From an uncultured Ruminococcus sp. (GTDB lineage Bacteria; Bacillota; Clostridia; UBA1212), in contig CADAZX010000013.1 in NCBI GenBank assembly GCA_902792515.1, forward strand, positions 1 to 64,000: a stretch of DNA of 64,000 nt, read 5' to 3'. This document shows positions 49,334 through 56,662 of this stretch, in pieces. The notes under the pieces were generated by a model, which was given only the letters and a program-made list of their open reading frames with translations, ran no database searches and had not been told where the DNA came from. The translations under genes and the position numbers were made by a program. Every line of letters begins with the position of its first letter. The stretch's first letter is position 1.

Positions 49334-51385
49334 ATGAGAAGAAGATTTTTCCAAACGATCGTCAGCGTAGCGCTGGCGGCGGTGCTGGCCGGCGGCGCGT
49401 GTCTCTACGGCTGCGACAGGAACGGTGGGAACGACGGACCGGAACCCGGAACGACGCCGGATGGCGGGGAGACGCAAAAAAGGTTTAACGAGGGGATTGT
49501 AAGCTACGAAACCGTGACGAACGAGTCTTTTACGGACGCTTTTGACGACGCAAAGATCGGAACGCCGGTGAAGGGCGACGAGAAGGGACTCGACGTCATT
49601 TTCAAGGCCGATTTTGAGGACGGCGACGCAACCTGCGGAGAAGACGCAGTGCCGAGAAGTGAGGACACCGTCGCGGCAGTCGGAGGAAAGCTTTACGTGC
49701 CGTACAGCGGGGATCCGGAGCATCCGGCAAATACCGGCGGATGGACGACGTGGGGACCGGCCGGACCGCTTTTTGACGGGACATATAAGGGAGTGCAGAT
49801 ATCGATCGACTGCGAGATCGCTTCATCGGGAGGCGGCGCGTGGATGGCGCCTTTCTTCGGACTTTACAAGACAAGCACCGGGACGATAGCCGACACGCCT
49901 TCGGACGGACTCTACATCTCGCTCAACGCGAGCAACGGCAGGGCGTACATTTTCTGCGCGAGCCCGGACAACTGGAAGTGGCCGGAAGGCAACGCCGGCG
50001 CTAATCTCGATAAAAACGTATTAAAGTCGCCGGTTCACGTCGATATTATATGCGTGGGCGACGCGACATCCGACAAGGAGATCAGCCTGTTCCTGAACGG
50101 CTCGCTCAATCTGAAGCTGAGCATCGACGCGAAGAACGGAAGGGCAGTTGCGGAGGACTCATCCGGCAAAAAGGTTTACGACGCCGAGGTCGACCCCGGG
50201 CTTTTCGAGGGGGAGTTTATGTCGATCTTTTCGCATCTGGGCTGCATCGCAATCGACAACATGGTTATTTACGGGTACTCGAAAGGAGTTAAAAAAGTGG
50301 AGAAAGAGATCAAAGCCGTTCCTGTGGGAGACAACAGGCTCGGGCTCGACATTACGGACAAAAAGGATATCGTCTCGATTTGCTACACCGTCTGGTTCAA
50401 CGCGATAAACGGGCAGGGCACAACGCCGCTCAAGGACAGCGACGTCGCCGACGTGTCGCGACTTCTCAAGGAGTACGATTTCACGGACGAGGAAGGGTTT
50501 GTGAACAAAAAAACCGGCGAGACGAACAACCAGCTGACGCGTTTTCACTATTGGGGAAAGCCGGCGCAGGGCTACTACAGGAGCAACGATAAAAACGCGA
50601 TCAGAAACAATATGGAGCTGATCTATAAGGCCGGAGTCGATTTTATCATTCTCGACCTGACGTACGCGACCGATCCGGGCTACAAGCCGGGCGGCGGTCC
50701 ATGGAATTCCTACATCTTCAGTTCGGTCGTGCCGCTTCTTGACACGATAATGGAGATGCGCGCGGAGGGAAAAGGAACGCCGTACGTGGTGTTCTGGATG
50801 GGAAGCGAAAACATGTTCGAGCATATGGACAAGTACTTCCTGTCGGTCGAGAAGTGGCAGGACTGCTTCGTGTACTGGGACGGCAAGCCGTTTATGATGA
50901 AATGGGCGTACGACCCGGCAGAGGAGACCTTCGAAAAGTGGACCGTCCGCGGAATGTACGGCCTCAGGGGCAAGGCTTCCGAGGGGCAGTGGTCTTATCT
51001 CGAAGTCGACAATACGAAGACGGTTTCCTACGACAAGGACGGAAATCCCGAACACGTGTGCTGCGACATAGCGACGCAGGAAACGTACATGTCGAAACCG
51101 ACCGCTCACGGCAGGAACGGCGGCAAATTCTTCAGGGAGCAGTGGGAGACAGCGTTCAAGGTCCATCCCAAGATCGTCACGGTAACGTGGTGGAACGAGT
51201 GGTGCGCGCAGCTCTACAAGATCGACGGCGCGGGATACGTTTTCACCGACAACTTCAACCAGGAGTACAGCCGCGACATCGAACCGATGGAGGGCGGACA
51301 CGGCGACCTTTACTACAGAATGCTCAAGAGCTACGTCGAGGCGTACAAAGCAGGCAAAAAAATTCCCGCGATGATCAAAAAATGA
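49334..51385 (+). CDS. exported GH71/GH99-like glycosidase with concanavalin-like domain
   Basis: About 683 aa; start ATG 49334 or TTG 49328. The signal peptide contains two possible lipobox Cys (GGAC and LYGC), so the protein is probably a lipoprotein. Residues ~90-310 look like a concanavalin/LamG-type jelly roll (DVIFKADFEDGD, GLYISLNASNGRAYIF, LFLNGSLNLKL). Residues ~340-680 resemble GH99/GH71-type TIM barrels: FHYWGKPAQGYYRSNDKNAI, AGVDFIILDLTY, YVVFWMGSENMF, VTVTWWNEWCAQLYK. Endo-acting mannanase or alpha-glucanase-like activity is possible. Strong own promoter. Confidence 0.78.
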   Translation: MRRRFFQTIVSVALAAVLAGGACLYGCDRNGGNDGPEPGTTPDGGETQKRFNEGIVSYETVTNESFTDAFDDAKIGTPVKGDEKGLDVIFKADFEDGDATCGEDAVPRSEDTVAAVGGKLYVPYSGDPEHPANTGGWTTWGPAGPLFDGTYKGVQISIDCEIASSGGGAWMAPFFGLYKTSTGTIADTPSDGLYISLNASNGRAYIFCASPDNWKWPEGNAGANLDKNVLKSPVHVDIICVGDATSDKEISLFLNGSLNLKLSIDAKNGRAVAEDSSGKKVYDAEVDPGLFEGEFMSIFSHLGCIAIDNMVIYGYSKGVKKVEKEIKAVPVGDNRLGLDITDKKDIVSICYTVWFNAINGQGTTPLKDSDVADVSRLLKEYDFTDEEGFVNKKTGETNNQLTRFHYWGKPAQGYYRSNDKNAIRNNMELIYKAGVDFIILDLTYATDPGYKPGGGPWNSYIFSSVVPLLDTIMEMRAEGKGTPYVVFWMGSENMFEHMDKYFLSVEKWQDCFVYWDGKPFMMKWAYDPAEETFEKWTVRGMYGLRGKASEGQWSYLEVDNTKTVSYDKDGNPEHVCCDIATQETYMSKPTAHGRNGGKFFREQWETAFKVHPKIVTVTWWNEWCAQLYKIDGAGYVFTDNFNQEYSRDIEPMEGGHGDLYYRMLKSYVEAYKAGKKIPAMIKK

Positions 51386-51436
51386 AGCTAAACTGCGAAA
51401 ACTGCGGAAAACAACTGATTTGACGCGGAAAAACGC

Positions 51437-51465
51437 TTGATTTGGGGCGGAAAAAGTATTATATT
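51437..51465 (+). promoter_or_regulatory. sigma-A promoter of mgtE
   Basis: TTGATT (51437-51442), 17-bp spacer, TATATT (51460-51465). Transcription from here gives a ~470-nt leader. Confidence 0.7.
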
Positions 51466-51471
51466 ATTCCC

Positions 51472-51941
51472 ATAAATTTTTATCGAAAGGATGGTGAGCA
51501 GGGTGGAAGAATGTGACAGTTGCGGACGAAGTAGCAGCAAGACGGCTATCGACGATCACTTATGCCACGTGAAAGAGGTCGCAGGTCAGTACGTCAGCCG
51601 CGGTTTAGAGAAGAACCGTCCGTCGCGGACGGCATCAAACCCGGGAACGGACAGACACCCTGCACGCTTTTGTTAAGGCACGGGCATAATTGACGGCGCT
51701 TTTCGAGTTTTCGATTACGGGATTTCGTTTGTTTTTTGATTTTCAGATTACGTTTAACGATTTCCGGTTTTCGATTTTCCGATGACCCGCAAGCTGCAAA
51801 ACCTCCGCGTTTCACTTTGATGATCCGGGATGTTTTGCTTTTTGTATGCGGATGAAAGCGCCGGAGCCGGTTCCTGTCTGTTGCGCCACGTTCCATATTG
51901 TTGTTTCATTTTCTATCTGACGGAAATGGAGGTGGTTGATT
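51472..51941 (+). promoter_or_regulatory. long unassigned 5' leader of mgtE
   Basis: About 470 nt between the promoter and the mgtE start. The first ~200 nt are G/A-rich, with a perfect hairpin CCGTCCG-TCG-CGGACGG and several other possible stems. The next part (51690-51800) is T/C-rich. Magnesium transporter genes often carry the M-box riboswitch, but its conserved blocks are not seen here. A different metal-sensing leader or a diverged M-box is possible. No gene is supported in this stretch; a short frame at 51491-51676 has no family resemblance. Confidence 0.5.
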
Positions 51942-53465
51942 ATGCAGAATGATGACAGGGAGAATAATCATCTTCCGATTTCGGAACATTACGAGGAATC
52001 CGAGGACTCCAAGGAAATCGCGGAGCTTCTCGAGACCGACTCTGAAGACCGCGAACAGCCGGTTGAGTCGGAGCATGCTCAAAAGCCGGACTACGCGAGT
52101 GAGATAATCTCTAAAATAAGGGGAAATCTCGCGCCGCGCGTACTTAAGGACGAACTTGAGTCGTACCACGAAAACGACCTTGCGGAGGTGCTTGAGCAGC
52201 TAACGAACAGCGAGAGAAAGAAGATCTACCGCATTCTCGACACGGATATGCTCTCGGGCATTTTCGAGTACGCGGAGAGCGACACCGTTGCAGGGTACCT
52301 CTGCGAGATGGACGTCGCCAAGGCTGCGAAGATCCTGTCGTGCATGGACACGGATATCGCGGTCGAGATACTTCGCGAGATCGACAAGGAAAAGAGGATC
52401 CTCCTCATCGACCTCATCGACGATGAGCAGAGGAACGACATCGCGCTGATCGCTTCGTTCGACGAGGACCAGATAGGCAGCAAGATGACAACCAATTTTA
52501 TCGTCATCAACGACAAGCTGTCTGTCAAAGAGGCGATGAACGAGCTCGTGGAGCAGGCCGAAAAGAACGACAACATCTCGACGCTTTACGTGGTCGACGA
52601 CGACGGACTTTTCTGCGGCGCTATCGATCTTAAAGAGTTGATCATCGCGAGGAACGGAACGCCGCTCGAGGACATCATTACGACGTCGTTCCCGTACGTT
52701 TACGGTATCGAGGAGATCGACGACTGTATCGAAAAGCTCCGCGATTATTCGGAGAACTCGATCCCGGTACTCGACAACAACAACAGAATAATAGGCGTCA
52801 TCACGTCGCAGAGCATTGTCGAAGTCGTAGGAGACGAACTCACCGAAGACTACGTAAAGTTCGCAGGTCTGACCGCGGAGGAGGATCTCAACGAACCTCT
52901 GAAAGCGAGCCTCGGGAAGAGACTTCCGTGGCTGTTCGTGCTGCTCGGCCTCGGCCTCGTTATTTCGACGGTCGTCGGATCGTTCGAAAAAGTCGTCTCG
53001 GCGCTTCCGATCGTTATGGCCTTCCAGTCGCTTATCCTGGACATGGCAGGTAACTCCGGTACGCAGTCGCTGGCTGTCACAATCAGAGTGCTCACGGACG
53101 AAAACCTCGACTTTAAGAAAAAACTCAAGCTCTTCTTTAAGGAAGTGCGCGTCGGTATGACGAACGGTTTTATAATCGGTTCGCTTTCGTTCGTGGCTTT
53201 GGGGCTTTACCTCCACTTCCTCAAAAAGCAGACATGGATGTTTTCGTTCGCGGTTTCGGGCTGCTGCGGCGTCGCGCTTATGTGCGCGATGTTCATAGCG
53301 AGCGGGGTAGGTACGCTCGTGCCGTTGATTTTTAAGAAGTTGAAGGTCGACCCCGCCGTCGCGTCAGGCCCGTTGATCACGTCAATGAACGACCTCGTCG
53401 CCGTCGTAACGTACTACGGCCTGTGCTGGCTGCTCCTTATCCAGATCATGGGCTTCGGCGCATAA
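51942..53465 (+). CDS. mgtE: magnesium transporter MgtE
   Basis: About 507 aa. An N-terminal acidic segment precedes the cytoplasmic MgtE N domain (residues ~60-190), then a pair of CBS domains (~195-310). Five membrane segments follow (~325-505), with AGNSGTQSLAVTIRVL as the conserved pore-helix motif. It forms a homodimeric Mg2+ channel, with the CBS/N domains as magnesium sensor gate. GGAGGT at 51928-51933 decides ATG 51942 over TTG 51936. Control is likely through the long leader. A strong terminator follows. The acidic ~45-residue N-terminus is longer than in many MgtE proteins. Confidence 0.96.
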   Translation: MQNDDRENNHLPISEHYEESEDSKEIAELLETDSEDREQPVESEHAQKPDYASEIISKIRGNLAPRVLKDELESYHENDLAEVLEQLTNSERKKIYRILDTDMLSGIFEYAESDTVAGYLCEMDVAKAAKILSCMDTDIAVEILREIDKEKRILLIDLIDDEQRNDIALIASFDEDQIGSKMTTNFIVINDKLSVKEAMNELVEQAEKNDNISTLYVVDDDGLFCGAIDLKELIIARNGTPLEDIITTSFPYVYGIEEIDDCIEKLRDYSENSIPVLDNNNRIIGVITSQSIVEVVGDELTEDYVKFAGLTAEEDLNEPLKASLGKRLPWLFVLLGLGLVISTVVGSFEKVVSALPIVMAFQSLILDMAGNSGTQSLAVTIRVLTDENLDFKKKLKLFFKEVRVGMTNGFIIGSLSFVALGLYLHFLKKQTWMFSFAVSGCCGVALMCAMFIASGVGTLVPLIFKKLKVDPAVASGPLITSMNDLVAVVTYYGLCWLLLIQIMGFGA

Positions 53466-53481
53466 TAAAAATAATTAAAAA

Positions 53482-53528
53482 GAATCCCCGCGGCAGAACG
53501 TGATGATATGCCGCGGGGCTTCTTCTTT
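53482..53528 (+). terminator. rho-independent terminator of mgtE
   Basis: CCCCGCGGCA (53486-53495) pairs with TGCCGCGGGG (53509-53518), extended by AAGAA/TTCTT, followed by T-rich sequence. Confidence 0.9.
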
Positions 53529-53636
53529 ATACTTCTTAAAATTAACGGCTGAAAGTGCTATACGTGTTTTAAGGCGTTTTAGGGCCGTTTGCGGGCACTT
53601 AGGGTTTTAAGGGGAAAACATACGTTTTGATATGAA

Positions 53637-53681
53637 GCGGGCGCCGCAAATGCCTTTAAACAGCTCTAAAGCGGCGCCCGC
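53637..53681. repeat. GC-rich inverted repeat downstream of convergent genes
   Basis: GCGGGCGCCGC (53637-53647) and GCGGCGCCCGC (53671-53681), perfect 11 bp with a 23-nt loop, close to the 3' end of the minus-strand esterase gene. No T-run on either side. Possible transcript end. Confidence 0.6.
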
Positions 53682-53706
53682 GCATATATGATATACAAAC
53701 GCTATA

Positions 53707-54582
53707 TTAGTGGCGGCGCCTTTCGAGGGCGGAGGGGTACTTGAAGTCGTCCGGCCCTTCGTAGGCGAAGAGCTTTCTCAGCCAGTCGGCGGATTCTTTG
53801 ACCCAGCGGGAGAACTCGCGGTTGTTAAGATAGGGGCCGATCGAGGTCTGATGGTCGCCGAGCGCGAGGCCGTGGACTCCGTCCTGAGTGATGTGGAGCT
53901 CGAACGGTACGTCGTTATCGGCGAGCGCATGGGCGAAGTCGAGCGAGTTTTCGACAGGGACGCACTGGTCGAAGTAGGTGTGGGCGATGAAGCAGGGGGG
54001 CGTGTGCGGGCCGACGTGCTTTTCGAGCGAGAGCTTAAATTTGATGTCGCTTTCGCCTTCGTGGCCCTGCATTGCCGTGGCGATCGTTCCCGGTTCGTCG
54101 GTGCGCTTGCCGGCTGTGATGACAGGGTAGCAGAGCACGAGCGCGTTCGGTTTCGCTTCTCCGGCGGTGACTCCGGCCTTTTCGAGGATCTCCTTGTCGT
54201 TCCAGTAGACTCCGAGCGACGCGGTGAGGTGGCCGCCCGCGCTGAAACCGACTACCGAAATCGCGTCGGGATTCACAAACCACTCTTCGGCGTTGTCGCG
54301 GACGACCTTCATAGCTCTCATGAGGTCGACGAGCGGGTTCGGGAACGACGCGTATTTGCCGACAGAGTACCTTACGACAAACGTCTGGAAGCCCTGCGAC
54401 GCGAACGCGATCGCGATCGGCTCGGCCTCGCGGTCCGAAAGCGCCTGATAGCCGCCTCCGGGAATTACGACCATGGCAGGCCTCTTTTCGGAGAGAGGCA
54501 TTTCGGGGCTCTTTTCAAGAATATAAGGCACCATGAAGGTGCGTCCGTCTTCGGAAAGATTGATTTTTTTACCGTATAGCAT
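53707..54582 (-). CDS. alpha/beta-hydrolase, acetyl-esterase-like
   Basis: 291 aa from ATG 54582, preceded on the minus strand by GAGGAGG; an in-frame ATG 39 bases upstream lacks a site. The oxyanion motif PGGGYQ, nucleophile motif GFSAGG, Asp in HTYFDQCVP and His in DGVHGL make a complete triad. It is close to BD-FAE/xylan acetyl esterase-like enzymes that deacetylate sugars or plant polysaccharide fragments. No signal peptide. This fits the saccharolytic content of the region. Confidence 0.9.
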   Translation of the reverse strand: MLYGKKINLSEDGRTFMVPYILEKSPEMPLSEKRPAMVVIPGGGYQALSDREAEPIAIAFASQGFQTFVVRYSVGKYASFPNPLVDLMRAMKVVRDNAEEWFVNPDAISVVGFSAGGHLTASLGVYWNDKEILEKAGVTAGEAKPNALVLCYPVITAGKRTDEPGTIATAMQGHEGESDIKFKLSLEKHVGPHTPPCFIAHTYFDQCVPVENSLDFAHALADNDVPFELHITQDGVHGLALGDHQTSIGPYLNNREFSRWVKESADWLRKLFAYEGPDDFKYPSALERRRH

Positions 54583-54664
54583 TTGTTTTTCCTCCTCTTT
54601 CGGGAATGGGTTTGGAATCAATTAGTCTCTCTGACAGCAGATGATTGCCGGCTGTCTTTATATT

Positions 54665-55468
54665 TTACTCCACGGCCGCCTCGATTACAACGGGGCAGTG
54701 GTCGCTGACGATTCGCGCGCGTTCGTCGGAAATCACCTTGTAGGTCAGAATGCGCGCCGGCCCCTTGAAAACGATGTGGTCGATCGATTCGTCATTCGGC
54801 CTTTGTGAGAGCGGGGCGGGAGTGTATTTTTGCGCTTCGACGTCGTAAACAGGGTTTTTGTGGTGGGTCCTGATAAAATTGATTTTCTTTTTCGCGAAGA
54901 GCGAGGCGCAGCGGATGGAGCTTTGGTCAAGAACGGCGAAGGGAAGCGATTTTACGTCGCAGTTGAAGTCGCCGCCGCAGAAAAAGGGCGTGCCCGGAGG
55001 GAATTTTCCGGAAATATCAGCGAGCTGCTTCGCGTTTGAGATCCTGGCTTTTTCGCCTTCTTCGTTTTGCGCGAAATACATGTGCGTGGAGCAGGCGGCA
55101 AACCGTTTTTTGGAGCGCCTGAGCTCGAAAAGCGCGTAGGAAACGGACTTCGAGCTGTAGTCGTTGGGGCCGTCGTAGAGGAGAAAACCGTTGGAGATCT
55201 CTTTCAGACGCGACTTTTTATAAAAAAGCGGGGTGTAGTTGAGCGGCTGACCTTCGGGAAGCCCGGGCAGCGACTCGGCGTAACCGAGCGCCGCGAGAAC
55301 GGGCTTCAGGTCGCTCTTGTGCCAGTTAGGGTGCATCTCCTGCAGAAAAAGCACGTCGGGAAGCTCTTCGCGGACGAGTTCGCAAAGAAGCTTGTCACGC
55401 GGATGAACGGGATTCACGAAAACGTCTGCCCACACGTTGGAAGTCATTAGTTTGATCTTTGAACCCAT
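54665..55468 (-). CDS. endonuclease/exonuclease/phosphatase (EEP) family protein
   Basis: 267 aa from ATG 55468, with CGGAGG six bases upstream. The longer in-frame start would overlap the next gene. Motifs of the DNase I/EEP fold: KLMTSNVWADVF (Asn), LFLQEMHPNW (Glu), CGGDFNCD (Asp/Asn), DESIDHIVF and SDHCPVV (Asp-His). Substrate unknown: phospholipid, nucleic acid or sugar phosphate. It overlaps none of its neighbours and is 20 bp downstream of the monophosphatase-family gene, so the two are co-transcribed; their ribosome-binding sites are nearly identical. Confidence 0.88.
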   Translation of the reverse strand: MGSKIKLMTSNVWADVFVNPVHPRDKLLCELVREELPDVLFLQEMHPNWHKSDLKPVLAALGYAESLPGLPEGQPLNYTPLFYKKSRLKEISNGFLLYDGPNDYSSKSVSYALFELRRSKKRFAACSTHMYFAQNEEGEKARISNAKQLADISGKFPPGTPFFCGGDFNCDVKSLPFAVLDQSSIRCASLFAKKKINFIRTHHKNPVYDVEAQKYTPAPLSQRPNDESIDHIVFKGPARILTYKVISDERARIVSDHCPVVIEAAVE

Positions 55469-55487
55469 AGAAGCCTCCGTAATACCA

Positions 55488-56309
55488 TTAGTTCCGGCCG
55501 CCGCGGAGAAGCTTGACGATCTCCGGGTGGTTGATCCTGTTGCCGCTGAGAACCGACGTTTTTCTGTCAAAGGGAAGAGGATTGCCGTTAGCGTCGGTTA
55601 TGACGCCGCCGGCCTCCTTGAAAATCAGCGCGCCGGCGGCTATGTCCCACGGCGACAGCCTCAGTTCGAAAAACGCGTCGGCGCGTCCGCACGCGGCCAG
55701 GACGAGGTCCTGGGCGGCGGAGCCGAGCCTTCTTAAGTCCTGCGAATTCATAAAGATACGCTCGAGCGCGGTGACCGTCGCCTCGCCGAGTTCTTCCCTA
55801 TAATAAGGGGAAGTTCCGAACAGCACGATCGAGTCTCTGAGGCGCCTTTCCGACACGGAGATACGCTTTCCGTTCACGAACGCGCCGCGGCCTTTTTCGG
55901 CGGTAAACGTCTCGCCCGCGTACGGCAGCGCAACGCATCCGAAGACAGGCTCTCCGTCGTACAGGAGACCCACGGAAACGCTCGAATTCCTGAGACCGCG
56001 TATGAAATTGGCGGTGCCGTCGATCGGGTCGATCACGAATGTGAACCCTGAGGACGGCTTTTCGCGGTCTTCGCCGCCTTCCTCGGCGAGAAAAGTCGCG
56101 CCGGGAAGCAAAGCGGAGAGACGCTCCTCGAGGAAGTTCTGGATCTTAAGGTCGTATTCAGTCACAAAATTGGCTGTGCCTTCCTTGGCTGTCACGTGCT
56201 TGTCGCGCGCGCCGTCCGCCGCGAGTATCATTCCGCCGGCCTCGACAGCCGCCTGTGCAATCTCGCGAGCCGGAAACGCCGGAATAGATGTAATATCGTT
56301 TCGGCCCAT
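55488..56309 (-). CDS. inositol monophosphatase family protein
   Basis: 273 aa from ATG 56309, which has CGGAGG in the proper place. The longer in-frame extension runs through the promoter. Motifs of the Li+-sensitive Mg2+-phosphatase family: FLAEEGGED, VIDPIDGTANFIRG and SPWDIAAGALIFKEAGG are all intact. Hydrolyses inositol-1-phosphate or a related sugar phosphate or PAP. It forms a two-gene operon with the EEP-family gene, read from a consensus promoter on the minus strand. Confidence 0.93.
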   Translation of the reverse strand: MGRNDITSIPAFPAREIAQAAVEAGGMILAADGARDKHVTAKEGTANFVTEYDLKIQNFLEERLSALLPGATFLAEEGGEDREKPSSGFTFVIDPIDGTANFIRGLRNSSVSVGLLYDGEPVFGCVALPYAGETFTAEKGRGAFVNGKRISVSERRLRDSIVLFGTSPYYREELGEATVTALERIFMNSQDLRRLGSAAQDLVLAACGRADAFFELRLSPWDIAAGALIFKEAGGVITDANGNPLPFDRKTSVLSGNRINHPEIVKLLRGGRN

Positions 56310-56355
56310 AAAAGCCTCCGTTTCTGTTGTTTTTGCGGTTTTACCGTACGCTGTG

Positions 56356-56384
56356 ATTATATTATTTCGGGCGCGGAGAGTCAA
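56356..56384 (-). promoter_or_regulatory. sigma-A promoter of the monophosphatase operon
   Basis: On the minus strand, TTGACT (56384-56379), 17-bp spacer, TATAAT (56361-56356). The -35 lies in an ACGGTTGACT motif that recurs, inverted, in the divergent promoter. Confidence 0.82.
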
Positions 56385-56395
56385 CCGTAACGGGC

Positions 56396-56419
56396 GGATA
56401 TCCAAAAGGATATCCAAAA
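56396..56419. repeat. two-copy 12-bp tandem repeat between divergent promoters
   Basis: GGATATCCAAAA is repeated twice in tandem (56396-56407, 56408-56419). Each unit contains the palindrome GGATATCC. Confidence 0.85.
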
Positions 56420-56485
56420 GGTGATAACGCTCGAGATTATAGTTGAAAACGCGCGGAAAAATGCGGGAGAACGAGGCTCTCACGG

Positions 56486-56514
56486 TTGACTTTGAGCCGC
56501 CAAAAAAGTAAAAT
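56486..56514 (+). promoter_or_regulatory. sigma-A promoter of the transglutaminase-dockerin gene
   Basis: TTGACT (56486-56491), 17-bp spacer, TAAAAT (56509-56514). The leader is about 140 nt. Confidence 0.78.
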
Positions 56515-56662
56515 CTATATGATGCCCGTATTAAGGCGAAAGGCCGTTGGTTTTGCGGCGAACGACCGCCTGTTTTTAGGCTGCCGGCTGATTATTTAAA
56601 ACGAGCCGCACGCGGGTTTACAGACAAATAAAACTTTTATGAAAGGCTTTCCGGAGTTCACC

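Noticed and set aside
51491-51676. 61-aa frame in the mgtE leader
   Set aside because: Coincides with structured, non-coding-looking sequence; no similarity recognised.
51472-51700. M-box riboswitch ahead of mgtE
   Set aside because: Expected by context, but the conserved blocks of the class could not be found by eye, so it is left as an unassigned leader.
53710-54579. 289-aa plus-strand frame opposite the esterase gene
   Set aside because: Antisense shadow of an intact alpha/beta-hydrolase with full catalytic triad.
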